From assembly GCF_000214355.1 (NCBI RefSeq), contig NC_015577.1, forward strand, positions 1,054,001 through 1,118,000: 64,000 nt of DNA. Direction: 5' to 3'. Positions 1 to 8,276 of this stretch are shown piece by piece (position 1 is the first letter of the stretch; each line of letters begins with the position of its first letter). The DNA is from Leadbettera azotonutricia ZAS-9. Lineage in GTDB: Bacteria; Spirochaetota; Spirochaetia; Treponematales; Breznakiellaceae. The notes under the pieces were generated by a model that did not search any database, was not told the origin of the DNA, and was given only the letters and a program-made list of their open reading frames with translations. The position numbers and the translations under genes were made by a program.

Positions 1-1
1 A

Positions 2-418
2 ATAGCGAAAAAGAACGCCGCCCTCAATGGGGTAAGCGAAAAAATTGCTACCCTGGAGTCCGATGTTTTTGAGTATCTCAGGGGGGCCGAACACAGGAAA
101 GAGCGTTTCGACCTCGTCATCCTCGATCCTCCGGCCTTCGCCAAAACCCACACATCCCTGAACGACGCCCTGAGGGGCTACAAAGAAATCAACCTCAGGG
201 CCCTTGGGATACTTAATCACGGCGGCATACTGGTAAGCTGTTCCTGCAGCCACGCCCTGGACGAGGAAAGGTTCAGGCGGGTGATTGCTGAAGCCGCGGC
301 GGATGCCGGGCGGCGGCTCATTGAACTGGATTTGAGGCGGCAGAGCCCGGATCATCCGATACTCGTTGGCTATGGGGAATCCCTCTACCTTAAAGCAGGC
401 TTTTACCGGGTCATATAG
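2..418 (+). CDS. Class I SAM-dependent rRNA methyltransferase (RlmI-like), C-terminal part
   Basis: Only the last 138 codons are present; the gene enters from the left edge in frame 2 and ends at TAG 416-418. The visible part is the end of a Rossmann-fold methyltransferase. It has the acidic strand and catalytic-loop motif FDLVILDPPAFAK, followed by GGILVSCSCSHALDEERF and the closing beta-hairpin. The order and spacing match the RlmI/RlmK family, which methylates cytosine C5 in 23S rRNA. The N-terminal PUA and SAM-binding parts are outside the window, so the exact target nucleotide cannot be judged. The next gene starts 94 bases later behind its own promoter. Confidence 0.8.
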   Translation: MAKKNAALNGVSEKIATLESDVFEYLRGAEHRKERFDLVILDPPAFAKTHTSLNDALRGYKEINLRALGILNHGGILVSCSCSHALDEERFRRVIAEAAADAGRRLIELDLRRQSPDHPILVGYGESLYLKAGFYRVI

Positions 419-421
419 GGC

Positions 422-450
422 TTGCACTATTCAACAGGCTTCGGCATAAT
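422..450 (+). promoter_or_regulatory. Predicted sigma-70 promoter of the antiporter gene
   Basis: TTGCAC (422-427), a 17-base spacer and CATAAT (445-450). A transcript would begin near 457, giving a leader of about 55 bases before the ATG at 512, with GGAGG just upstream of that start. This is a motif reading only. Confidence 0.5.
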
Positions 451-511
451 ATTCCTATAAACGCGATAGTTTTCTAAGCTTTTCATAGCTTTTCAAGACA
501 TTGGAGGATAT

Positions 512-2605
512 ATGCCGGAAACTGAATCGGTAACCGAGATTATGGCAATGCTGGCGCTGCAGCTGGGGATCATCCTTTTTGCGGTGCGTTTTTTTGGCCG
601 CATGGTCAAACGTGTCGGGATTCCCCAGGTTTTAGGGGAGCTTTTGGCTGGGGTTGTCATCGGGCCTTATGCCCTGGGGGGCTTGCATTTCCCCGGGTTC
701 CCCCAGGGTGTTTTCCCCCTTGGCGCAGGCACCTTGGCGGTGAGCACCGAGCTTTATGCTTTTGCTTCCATTGCTTCCATTATACTTCTTTTTGCATCGG
801 GGCTTGAGACCGATATCGGCCTCTTCCTTCGCTACTCTCTGGCGGGGGGCGTTATAGGCATAGGGGGGGTGATTTTCTCCTTTGCCTTTGGGGATCTTGT
901 GGGGGTGTTTTTCATCCCGGGGTCGACTTTTATGAGCCCCCAAAATCTCTTTTTAGGGATACTTTGTACTGCCACTTCTGTAGGCATTACCGCCCGGATA
1001 CTTTCGGATCAGAAGAAGATGGATTCCCCTGAGGGGGTGACCATTTTGGCCGCTGCGGTTTTCGATGACGTGCTGGGCATCATCGCCCTTGCTGTGGTGC
1101 TGGGCGTTGTGGCGGTTATCACAGGGCATGGGGTTGCGGGAGCCGATTCCCTGAACGGCCTCCTCATCCTTGCTATTGCAGGGAAGGCTTTTGGCATATG
1201 GCTTGGCTTTACCGCCCTTGGCCTTGTCTTCTCAAAACACATTGCCAATTTCTTAAAGATTTTTAAGCATAGTTACGATTTTTCGATTCTTGCCCTGGGT
1301 ATTGCATTGCTCCTGGCAGGGGTTTTCGAAAAACAGGGCCTGGCCATGATCATAGGCGCTTATATCGCAGGGCTTTCCCTTTCCAAGACCGAAATTGCCC
1401 CGGTGATCCAGGAAAGGATACATGGGCTTTATGAATTCTTCGTTCCTGTCTTTTTTGCCGTCATGGGCATGATGGTAAATGTGAAAGAGATCATGGCGCC
1501 TCCGGTGCTGATCTTCGGCGCGCTTTATACTGTAGCAGCAATACTTTCAAAGGTCATAGGCTGCGGAGGACCCGCCCTGCTTCTTGGCTTTAACGGCAGG
1601 GGGGCGCTTCGCATAGGAACTGGAATGGTGCCCCGCGGCGAAGTAGCCCTCATTATAGCGGGCATTGGCCTGGCGTCGGGCATACTGGATCAGAAGATAT
1701 TCGGCGTTGTTATACTTATGACTTTGGTCACCACCCTTGCAGCTCCTCCTCTTTTAAGTGCAACTTTACGAATTCCCGGTACAGGAACCCGAAAGCCCGT
1801 CAAGGGGGACGAATCGGCTTCCACAACTTGGGAATTTATTTCCGATGAAATTGCAGATCTTGTTGTGGATACTCTTCTTAAGGATCTCAAAAACGAGGGT
1901 TTCTATGTTCAGATGTTGAATATAGATGAAGGACTCTCCCAGGCCCGTAAAGACGATATCTCCCTGTCTATAACGGAAGAAGAAAGCAATGTTACCATCG
2001 AGACTGCCAGGACCGACATGCCTTTTGTAAAGACTGCGGTTTACGAAGTTATCCTGAGGCTTAATGATTCTATACAAAAGCTCAAGGATTCTTCTGATCC
2101 CCGGCAGATGAAAAAAGGGCTTTTGGATAAGGATGGCCGTACCAGCGCGGATCTCCTCTCCCTGGTTACGCCACAATGTGTTTCCCTCGACCTTAAGGGC
2201 GAAACCAAAGACGCAATAATTGCCGAACTGGTAGAAATACTGTCAGTCCAGAACAAACTCCTCAACAAAGAGGCAGCCCTGATTGATGTGCTGGATCGTG
2301 AAAAAACCATGAGTACAGGCATGCAGCATGGCATTGCCCTTCCTCATGCAAAAACCAGTGGTGTGAGCGACCTTGCGGTAGCAGTGGGGATAAAAAAAGA
2401 AGGCATAGATTTTGAATCCGCCGACGGCGAAAAATCCCGGGTTTTTATACTGTTGCTTTCCCCGAGGAAAACTTCAGGCCCCCATATCCAGTTCCTTGCT
2501 GCCATAGGTACGGTTCTTAAAGATGATGATGTGCGAAAGGCCTTGATAGAAGCCCAATCGAAGGAGAAGGTGGTGAGCCTTCTGCAGAAGGGGAAAGCTG
2601 GTTAA
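512..2605 (+). CDS. Cation:proton antiporter (CPA2/Kef type) with C-terminal PTS EIIA domain
   Basis: A 697-residue membrane protein. Residues about 1-420 hold roughly a dozen hydrophobic segments typical of the monovalent cation:proton antiporter-2 family, which exchanges Na+ or K+ for protons across the inner membrane. Residues about 430-545 form a soluble linker. Residues about 555-697 are a PTS EIIA type-2 (fructose/PtsN-like) domain with the active-site motif GIALPHAK; the phosphorylatable histidine is about His612. The fusion suggests that phosphate received from HPr switches the transporter, and the HPr and HPr-kinase genes lie 6 kb away on the other strand (inference). The start is an ATG 6 bases after GGAGG. 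The gene converges on mntP. Which ion is moved cannot be read from the sequence. Confidence 0.85.
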   Translation: MPETESVTEIMAMLALQLGIILFAVRFFGRMVKRVGIPQVLGELLAGVVIGPYALGGLHFPGFPQGVFPLGAGTLAVSTELYAFASIASIILLFASGLETDIGLFLRYSLAGGVIGIGGVIFSFAFGDLVGVFFIPGSTFMSPQNLFLGILCTATSVGITARILSDQKKMDSPEGVTILAAAVFDDVLGIIALAVVLGVVAVITGHGVAGADSLNGLLILAIAGKAFGIWLGFTALGLVFSKHIANFLKIFKHSYDFSILALGIALLLAGVFEKQGLAMIIGAYIAGLSLSKTEIAPVIQERIHGLYEFFVPVFFAVMGMMVNVKEIMAPPVLIFGALYTVAAILSKVIGCGGPALLLGFNGRGALRIGTGMVPRGEVALIIAGIGLASGILDQKIFGVVILMTLVTTLAAPPLLSATLRIPGTGTRKPVKGDESASTTWEFISDEIADLVVDTLLKDLKNEGFYVQMLNIDEGLSQARKDDISLSITEEESNVTIETARTDMPFVKTAVYEVILRLNDSIQKLKDSSDPRQMKKGLLDKDGRTSADLLSLVTPQCVSLDLKGETKDAIIAELVEILSVQNKLLNKEAALIDVLDREKTMSTGMQHGIALPHAKTSGVSDLAVAVGIKKEGIDFESADGEKSRVFILLLSPRKTSGPHIQFLAAIGTVLKDDDVRKALIEAQSKEKVVSLLQKGKAG

Positions 2606-2610
2606 TATCT

Positions 2611-2634
2611 GCGCTTAAGCGTGCGTTTAAGCGC
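2611..2634. terminator. Inverted repeat between convergent genes, possible bidirectional terminator
   Basis: GCGCTTAA (2611-2618) and TTAAGCGC (2627-2634) form an 8-bp perfect inverted repeat around an 8-base centre. It lies directly after the antiporter stop and overlaps the mntP stop. There is no clear T tract on either side, so the terminator role is tentative. Confidence 0.4.
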
Positions 2635-3235
2635 TTAGGAGATGCTCTAAAAGTATCTTGGCGCCAATGCCTATGAGTACGAGGCCCCCGGCGATTTCGG
2701 CCCATTTCCCCAACAGGGGGCCTATGAGGCGGCTTGCTTCAAAGCCGATCATGCAAACCAGGAATGTTACTATCCCTATGCCCATGGCAGGCAGCCAAAT
2801 AGTATTTCCAAGAAGGCTGAACGAAAGCCCCACAGCAAGGGCGTCAATGCTTGTGGCAATCGAAAGGCTCAACAGGCAGGGCATGCTTCTGATATCGCTT
2901 TTGTCTTTGCATTTGCAGTCGGAATTAACAGTAATACTGTCATCATTAGTACTAGTATCTTTTTTGATTTCTCTTGCGCCTTCAACAACCATTTTCCCGC
3001 CTATGAATGCCAAAAGCCCAAATGCTATCCAGTGATCAAAATTTTTAATATACGATGCAAAAGAATAGCCCAAATACCAGCCTGCTACGGGCATAATAAA
3101 CTGGAAAAGACCGAAAAAAAGGGCAGCCCTCAGGGCATGGTATGGTTTTAATCCTTTAATGGTTATACCCGAACTTACCGAGATGGCAAAGGCGTCCATG
3201 GATAGGCTGAGGCCTATGAGTATAATTGAGGCCAT
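2627..3235 (-). CDS. mntP: MntP-type manganese efflux pump
   Basis: A 202-residue protein with six hydrophobic segments in two halves. The paired motifs LSMDAFAISV near the N-terminus and ATSIDALAVGLSF in the middle are the signature of the MntP (YebN) family, inner-membrane exporters of Mn2+. The two aspartates are the conserved intramembrane acidic residues. The central loop (about residues 95-120) is polar and holds a short Cys/acid-rich stretch, SDCKCKDKSD, that might bind metal (inference). It is the last gene of the leftward string that begins with hprK and follows holA by 7 bases. No manganese riboswitch is visible in that short gap. Length is close to the family's usual 185-200 residues. 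Confidence 0.85.
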   Translation of the reverse strand: MASIILIGLSLSMDAFAISVSSGITIKGLKPYHALRAALFFGLFQFIMPVAGWYLGYSFASYIKNFDHWIAFGLLAFIGGKMVVEGAREIKKDTSTNDDSITVNSDCKCKDKSDIRSMPCLLSLSIATSIDALAVGLSFSLLGNTIWLPAMGIGIVTFLVCMIGFEASRLIGPLLGKWAEIAGGLVLIGIGAKILLEHLLSA

Positions 3236-3242
3236 TGCCAGC

Positions 3243-4223
3243 TTATCTCCTCAATGCAGGCTGCAAAGCCAGGCCGTGTATTTTGCAAAGGTACGTATCC
3301 ATCAGAATCTGCCTGGGGAAAGAAGATTCAGAGCGCAAGAGCGCGTCATATTCAGCGGTGAGGGAAAGGAAGGTGTCGGCTGCCTCGGAATTGTAGCGCC
3401 TCCCTGCATCGGTGTAGTTCCGTTTTGCCTGGGGCGATTTAATGAAGAGCCTTTCTAAAGCCCCGTCGCTGCCTGCGCCTTCTTCAACCAGGTTAATATA
3501 ATCCCTGAACTGCCTGAAGCACCAGGCAAGGCCCGCCAGGATTGTTTGGGGCTCTACCTTTGCAAGGAGCATGGTATGGAGGGATTCAACGCTGCGGCTT
3601 AGATCCCCCGAAGCAATGCGGGCAAAGAGGGTAAATGCGGATTCCTCCCTGGTGTGGGAAAGCCATTTTTCGGCTTCTTCGCTCCCTATCTCCTTGCCCT
3701 TTTCCAAAAAAAGTGTAAGCCGGGTACATTCTTGATCTAAAGCATGGGTATTGTTTTCCACCAGTTCCAGTATAGTCCCTATGCCATCGTTGTTGATGCG
3801 GAAACCTTTGGCCCTGAAGAAGTTGGCCACCCAATCAACCTTACGGGATTCCGAAAGCTCCCAAAAAACTTTTTTTGCATCCCTGGGCACTGCATCTTCA
3901 AGCCCTTTGGCGAGTTTGGTTTCTTCGGAGATAAGAATGAGGGTGGTGTTGTCCTGGGGGGATGCCATGTAGGAAGCGAGGAGATCTACCTCGTCCTTTT
4001 TTTTGATGGCGTCGGCATTCTTGATGAGAAAGAGGCGGCTTTCTGCAAAGAGGGAGCCGTTGCGCATGGCAGAGACCATGTCGGATACCGGCGTTTCGCC
4101 GGCATAGTAAACCGACTGTTCCAGAGGGGAACCCCCGCCATCGGCTGAAAGCTGTCTTTTTATTTCGTCGATGGCGGCCTGCTTTTCGCCGGTCTCAGTC
4201 CCCAGGAAGATCCTCGAGTTCAT
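3243..4223 (-). CDS. holA: DNA polymerase III subunit delta
   Basis: A 326-residue protein matching HolA, the clamp-loader subunit that opens the beta sliding clamp. Visible family features are the N-terminal SRIFLGTETGEKQAAIDEI, the middle segment LFLIKNADAIKKKDEVDLL, and the C-terminal collar region with TILAGLAWCFRQFRDY. As usual for delta, it lacks a working Walker A motif. Its ATG overlaps the lexA stop by four bases (ATGA), so the two are probably translationally coupled. Sharing a transcript with lexA would couple a clamp-loader subunit to the SOS regulator's own expression (inference). Confidence 0.88.
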   Translation of the reverse strand: MNSRIFLGTETGEKQAAIDEIKRQLSADGGGSPLEQSVYYAGETPVSDMVSAMRNGSLFAESRLFLIKNADAIKKKDEVDLLASYMASPQDNTTLILISEETKLAKGLEDAVPRDAKKVFWELSESRKVDWVANFFRAKGFRINNDGIGTILELVENNTHALDQECTRLTLFLEKGKEIGSEEAEKWLSHTREESAFTLFARIASGDLSRSVESLHTMLLAKVEPQTILAGLAWCFRQFRDYINLVEEGAGSDGALERLFIKSPQAKRNYTDAGRRYNSEAADTFLSLTAEYDALLRSESSFPRQILMDTYLCKIHGLALQPALRR

Positions 4224-4846
4224 GCTCTAATGGGGTTCTCGTAGGAGCGTATGATATGGGCCAGCTTGCCCAGGATTTTCACATCCCTGCTGCAGTAGAT
4301 GGGGGGGTATTTGGAGTTCTCGGGCTGAAGCCTGATCCTGGAGCTTTCTTTATAGAAGGTTTTAAGGGTCACTGCGTCATTCATGGCGACCACCACGATA
4401 TCGCCGTTGCGGGCGGTGTTCTGCTGCTCTATGACAGCCACATCACCGTCCATGATGCCTGCGCCTTCCATGGAGTCGCCCCTCACCCGCAGGGCAAAGT
4501 AGCCGTTCTTCTTTTTGAGCATGGTTCGGGGCAGTTTTATGGCCCCGTCCTGGTTTTCCTCGGAAAGTATGGGCTTTCCGGCAGCCACGGTACCCAAAAC
4601 AGGAACCTCCATGAAGTTCCGGTCCTCCTCAGGGATTTTGTTGACCAGTTCCATGGTGCGGGACTTTTTGTCCCCTTGCTTGAGAAGGCCCTTTTTCCTC
4701 AGGGCAATGACGTGATCGTGGGCGCCTTTGACGGAGATCTCAAAGTTGTCTGCCAGTTCCCTGATGGTGGGCGGGTAGGCGTGAGCATGAATGTACTCCG
4801 CGATGAAGGACAATACTTCCAATTGACGGCTTGTCGGTTCTTTCAT
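4220..4846 (-). CDS. lexA: LexA repressor, SOS regulator
   Basis: A 208-residue LexA. Residues 1-65 are the winged-helix DNA-binding domain (TSRQLEVLSFI, then PPTIRELADNF). The Ala-Gly cleavage site is A89-G90 in GTVAAGKPI. The S24 protease dyad is Ser125 in RGDSMEGAGI and Lys162 in DAVTLKTF. All residues needed for RecA-stimulated self-cleavage are therefore present. The start ATG has GAGGAA 7 bases upstream. It sits 10 bases after the NtrC-like gene and overlaps holA, so lexA appears to be transcribed as part of a longer string; no clear LexA operator is visible in the 10-base gap. Confidence 0.92.
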   Translation of the reverse strand: MKEPTSRQLEVLSFIAEYIHAHAYPPTIRELADNFEISVKGAHDHVIALRKKGLLKQGDKKSRTMELVNKIPEEDRNFMEVPVLGTVAAGKPILSEENQDGAIKLPRTMLKKKNGYFALRVRGDSMEGAGIMDGDVAVIEQQNTARNGDIVVVAMNDAVTLKTFYKESSRIRLQPENSKYPPIYCSRDVKILGKLAHIIRSYENPIRA

Positions 4847-4856
4847 CGTATGTTCC

Positions 4857-6248
4857 TCAATCCTTGTTCGCCGGAATGGCGATTTTGTATTTTTTCAGTT
4901 TGGCATGGAGGTTTGAAGGGTAGATGCCTATGGCCTCCGCTGTCTTGGATATTATACCATGGTTCTTGAAAAGTTGGAACTCCAAATAAAGCTTTTCGAA
5001 GAATTCTTTTGCGGTATTGAAGTCCTTATCCAGCAGGCCTTTAAGGGCCAGGGTTTCATCAAGGGCCTGCTCCCCGGCTTGCCCGGGGGCTTGGCTCAGG
5101 GCATCTTTCTTAAGGAATTCAGCCGCTGTCTCTGCCCCAACTTTGCCCCCTGAATACATGACCGCAATCCTCTCCGCAAAATTCTTAAGCTCCCTGACAT
5201 TCCCGGGCCAGCTGTAATCGCCGAGCATGTCCAGCGCCTCCTTTTCAAATTCGACTGCATCGGGACTCAGCGCCTCGAGGAAGTGGAAGAGCAGGAAAGG
5301 TATGTCGCTTTTCCTCTCCCTTAGAGAGGGAAGCCTTATGGGTATGACATTGAGCCTGAAAAAAAGATCCTGCCTGAACTTGCCTTCAGCGCAAGCCCTT
5401 TCGAGATCCTTGTTGGTGGCTGCCAGAATCCTCACATCCACGTTGATGGTTTCTTCGCCCCCCAGGCGCTCGATCTTCTGCTCCTGTATTGCCCGCAGCA
5501 CCTTTGTCTGGGCCGCAAGGCTCATGTCGCCTATTTCGTCCAGGAAGAGGGTGCCCCCGCTGGCGGTTTCGAAGCGGCCCTTGCGTATTGCCGATGCATC
5601 CGTGAAGGCCCCTTTTTCGTGCCCGAAGAGTTCGCTCTCTATAAGCGTTTCAGGGATGGCTGCGCAGTTGACCTCTACAAAGGGTTTGTCCGCCCTGGGG
5701 GACAGCCGGTGTATGGTCCGGGCGACTACTTCCTTGCCTGTGCCGTTTTCGCCTGAGATGAGAATGCGGGCTTCGCTTATCGCGGCCTGGTTGACAAGGG
5801 CCTTCACCTTTTCCATTTCCGGCGAGGCGCCTATGAGTTCATCCCTGGGCACTTTCTTTTTTAACGCATGGTTCTCTTCCCGCAGCTTATGCAGGGCAAG
5901 AGCGTTGCGGCAGACTGTCAGAACCTTGTCCAGGGAGAGGGGCTTTTCAAGAAAGTCAAAAGCCCCGAGCTTGACGGCCCGTACTGCCATATCCACATTG
6001 GCATGGCCTGAGATCATGACAACTTCTACCTGGGGCCAGTTTTTGTGTATCGTGTCCAGCGCTTCTATGCCGCCCATGCGGGGGAGGAGCACATCGAGGA
6101 ACACAAGGGAGATATTTTCTTTTTCGAGGATTTCGATGCCCAGTACAGCATCCTCGGCGGTAAAGACCCGGTAATGCTCGTCCTCAAGTATGGACGCAAG
6201 GGTGCGGCGAATTCCAGGCTCATCGTCGATTATTAAAATGTGGGTCAT
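4857..6248 (-). CDS. Sigma-54-dependent response regulator (NtrC/NtrX family)
   Basis: A 463-residue, three-domain activator. A receiver domain (1-120) carries DDE at 8-10, the phospho-acceptor Asp52 in VFLDVLLPRMGG, and Lys102 in the EKP motif. The AAA+ domain (about 138-370) has Walker A GENGTGKE (167-173) and the sigma-54 contact loop GAFTDA (213-218). The C-terminal Fis-type helix-turn-helix ends in NLHAKLKKYKI. It activates transcription from sigma-54 promoters after phosphorylation. Its ATG overlaps the end of the histidine kinase gene by four bases, so the partner kinase is the upstream gene. The regulated process is not evident. Confidence 0.9.
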   Translation of the reverse strand: MTHILIIDDEPGIRRTLASILEDEHYRVFTAEDAVLGIEILEKENISLVFLDVLLPRMGGIEALDTIHKNWPQVEVVMISGHANVDMAVRAVKLGAFDFLEKPLSLDKVLTVCRNALALHKLREENHALKKKVPRDELIGASPEMEKVKALVNQAAISEARILISGENGTGKEVVARTIHRLSPRADKPFVEVNCAAIPETLIESELFGHEKGAFTDASAIRKGRFETASGGTLFLDEIGDMSLAAQTKVLRAIQEQKIERLGGEETINVDVRILAATNKDLERACAEGKFRQDLFFRLNVIPIRLPSLRERKSDIPFLLFHFLEALSPDAVEFEKEALDMLGDYSWPGNVRELKNFAERIAVMYSGGKVGAETAAEFLKKDALSQAPGQAGEQALDETLALKGLLDKDFNTAKEFFEKLYLEFQLFKNHGIISKTAEAIGIYPSNLHAKLKKYKIAIPANKD

Positions 6249-8002
6249 GGCTCCTTTGCCTCATAAGAGTTTTCGTCGGTGGGCAGGTCGATATAAAAGG
6301 TGGTCCCTGTCCCCCGGGCTGAATCAAACCAGATAGCGCCGCCGTGCTCGTTTACGATACGCTCCACTATGGGGAGCCCAAGGCCGGTACCTGATTTTTT
6401 TGTGGTGAAGTAAGGCGTAAAGATGTTTTTTGCGTCCTCTTCGGAAATGCCCTTGCCCGAATCCCTGATGCTGAGCCTGCAATAACGGCGGGCCTGTTTT
6501 TTTATGAGGTCGGTGCGAATCTCAATGAGCCCCGTGCCTTCCATGGCGTCTATGGCATTGATGATAAGGTTGGTAAGTATTTGGCCCAGCCTGTGCCGGT
6601 CTATTTTGATGGAGATCCCCTTTTCCACATTGCCAATGTCAAAGTCCACCCCGGGGTGGGAAGCCCTATAGGGCTCAATCGCCTCTTCCGCAAGCCCCCG
6701 GATTTCTGTCCATGACCGGGATGGTTCCATAGGTTTTGAAAGGGTGCGGAATTCGGTGAGCAGGGTGGCGAGACCCTCGGTCTCCTGTATGATGGCCAGC
6801 ATGGAGTTTTCGAGGATCTCCCCGATTTTTTCGGGCTCATTCTGCCAGCGCCTCAGCATCCGCTCGGCAGAAAGCCTTATGGGGGTGAGGGGGTTTTTTA
6901 TCTCGTGGGCGAGCTGCTCTGCCATAGTCTGCCAGATGGATATTTTTTCTGTCTTCACCAAAGCCGCACGGGAATTTTCAAGCTCCCTCACCATTGCGTT
7001 AAAGGAACGCACTAAAAGCGCGAGCTCGTCCCCTTTTCGCGGCAAAATCTGTATGGAAAAATCCCCTTCTGTTACCTTTCGTGTTGCTTCGGTAAGATTC
7101 CTGATGGGGGATGTTATCCGCCTTGCAAACGAGAAGGCAATGATCAATGTCATGAGTATGGCAGGGAGGAAGAACACGCCGTAGTAAAAGACAAGAAGCC
7201 TTTCGATATTGTACTTGATTGAATCAATGATCAGAAAACGGGCTCTTTCGTTCTCGATGGTTTCAAGGTCGCGGTTAAAGCCTTCCCTAAGGCGCCATGT
7301 GATTACCCTGATATGATCCGCATCCGGATTCAGTACGTAGCGTATGACATCGGCATCCCGGGGAAGCTCCCTGGGGGCAAAACCCTGCTGGCGCAGGGGA
7401 GGGGATGGGAGCCTTAGGCTTTCATCCCCCAGGAAATCCCTTTCGGCCCAGATGCCGCCGGCCCTTAGGCTAAAGTCCTGTATGCCCGATACTTCCCTTG
7501 GCAGTGTTTGGGCTTCCGAATTTTCTGCAATATCAAAATCCCCGTTCCTGACCTTGGCTTCGAGCTTTTCCATATTAAGCGAATACGTATCCATTGCAAA
7601 ACCCTGGGCTGCGTCCATTGCGGAATCCACGTCAATGGTTCTCCAGAATTTGAGAAGTTCCCCTACTGCGAGGTTTGTGAGCAGCACTACGGGCATTGCG
7701 GCCAGCACAACAGTGATGACAAAGTAGAACACGAGTTTTGCCTGGAACCTGCCCCAGGGGAGCTGGCCCACAAAGTCCCTGGCCATGTCCATAATCGAGA
7801 CAGCGAGAAAAACCAGCAGCACCGCAGGGATAATGAAGAAGGCCATGAGGCTTTGCGGCTCCGGTATGCTGCCTGTTTCAAGAAGGCTTGAGATGGTGGA
7901 TCGGAAAAAGAGTATGGTCAGGACTGTGAGCAAAAGATAGATGAGCACCAGGCCCTGAACGTTTATGATGGAATATTTTGGATGGGTTCTGCGGTTCTTC
8001 AT
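6245..8002 (-). CDS. Membrane sensor histidine kinase, NtrY-like
   Basis: A 585-residue kinase. There are two hydrophobic segments near 15-33 and 52-70, another pair near 90-110 and 270-292 bracketing a sensor region of about 160 residues, then a HAMP domain (about 292-345). The HisKA domain has the phospho-acceptor His366 in LAHEIKNPLTPI. The ATPase domain has N and G boxes NLIINAIDAME, DSGKGISEE and GTGLGLPIVERI. The architecture resembles NtrY, but the signal is unknown. Overlaps at both ends (4 bases with ptsH upstream, 4 bases with the regulator downstream) indicate tight coupling with HPr, hinting that carbon or nitrogen status is the input (inference). Confidence 0.88.
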   Translation of the reverse strand: MKNRRTHPKYSIINVQGLVLIYLLLTVLTILFFRSTISSLLETGSIPEPQSLMAFFIIPAVLLVFLAVSIMDMARDFVGQLPWGRFQAKLVFYFVITVVLAAMPVVLLTNLAVGELLKFWRTIDVDSAMDAAQGFAMDTYSLNMEKLEAKVRNGDFDIAENSEAQTLPREVSGIQDFSLRAGGIWAERDFLGDESLRLPSPPLRQQGFAPRELPRDADVIRYVLNPDADHIRVITWRLREGFNRDLETIENERARFLIIDSIKYNIERLLVFYYGVFFLPAILMTLIIAFSFARRITSPIRNLTEATRKVTEGDFSIQILPRKGDELALLVRSFNAMVRELENSRAALVKTEKISIWQTMAEQLAHEIKNPLTPIRLSAERMLRRWQNEPEKIGEILENSMLAIIQETEGLATLLTEFRTLSKPMEPSRSWTEIRGLAEEAIEPYRASHPGVDFDIGNVEKGISIKIDRHRLGQILTNLIINAIDAMEGTGLIEIRTDLIKKQARRYCRLSIRDSGKGISEEDAKNIFTPYFTTKKSGTGLGLPIVERIVNEHGGAIWFDSARGTGTTFYIDLPTDENSYEAKEP

Positions 8003-8265
8003 TCCTCTGAAAATTTCGATTCAAAAAGGCGGACAATGGCCTCGAGGGCTTCCTTCTCGTCTTCCCCTTCGGTGATGATATTGAGTTCGGTGCCATAGGC
8101 TGCCCCCAGGGTCAGGATACCCATGATGGACTTGCCGTTGATCCTGTCGCTGCCCTTCTCAATATAGATGGAAGATTTAATGTCTTTCGCGATCTCCACC
8201 AGCAATGCTGCGGGCCGGGCATGAATGCCAGCGCGGTTGGAAATGGTAACTCTTTGCTGCATCAT
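7999..8265 (-). CDS. ptsH: Phosphocarrier protein HPr
   Basis: An 88-residue HPr. Taking the ATG at 8265 as start places the two phosphorylation sites at the canonical numbers: His15 in AGIHARPAA (the site used by enzyme I) and Ser46 in GKSIMGI (the site used by HPr kinase). A longer reading frame exists upstream but has no homology, and AGGGG lies 7-8 bases before 8265, overlapping the hprK stop. It follows hprK and overlaps the start of the histidine kinase gene by 4 bases. No enzyme I or sugar permease is present in the window, so a regulatory rather than sugar-uptake role is possible. Confidence 0.93.
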   Translation of the reverse strand: MMQQRVTISNRAGIHARPAALLVEIAKDIKSSIYIEKGSDRINGKSIMGILTLGAAYGTELNIITEGEDEKEALEAIVRLFESKFSEE

Positions 8266-8276
8266 TTTTGAATCCC

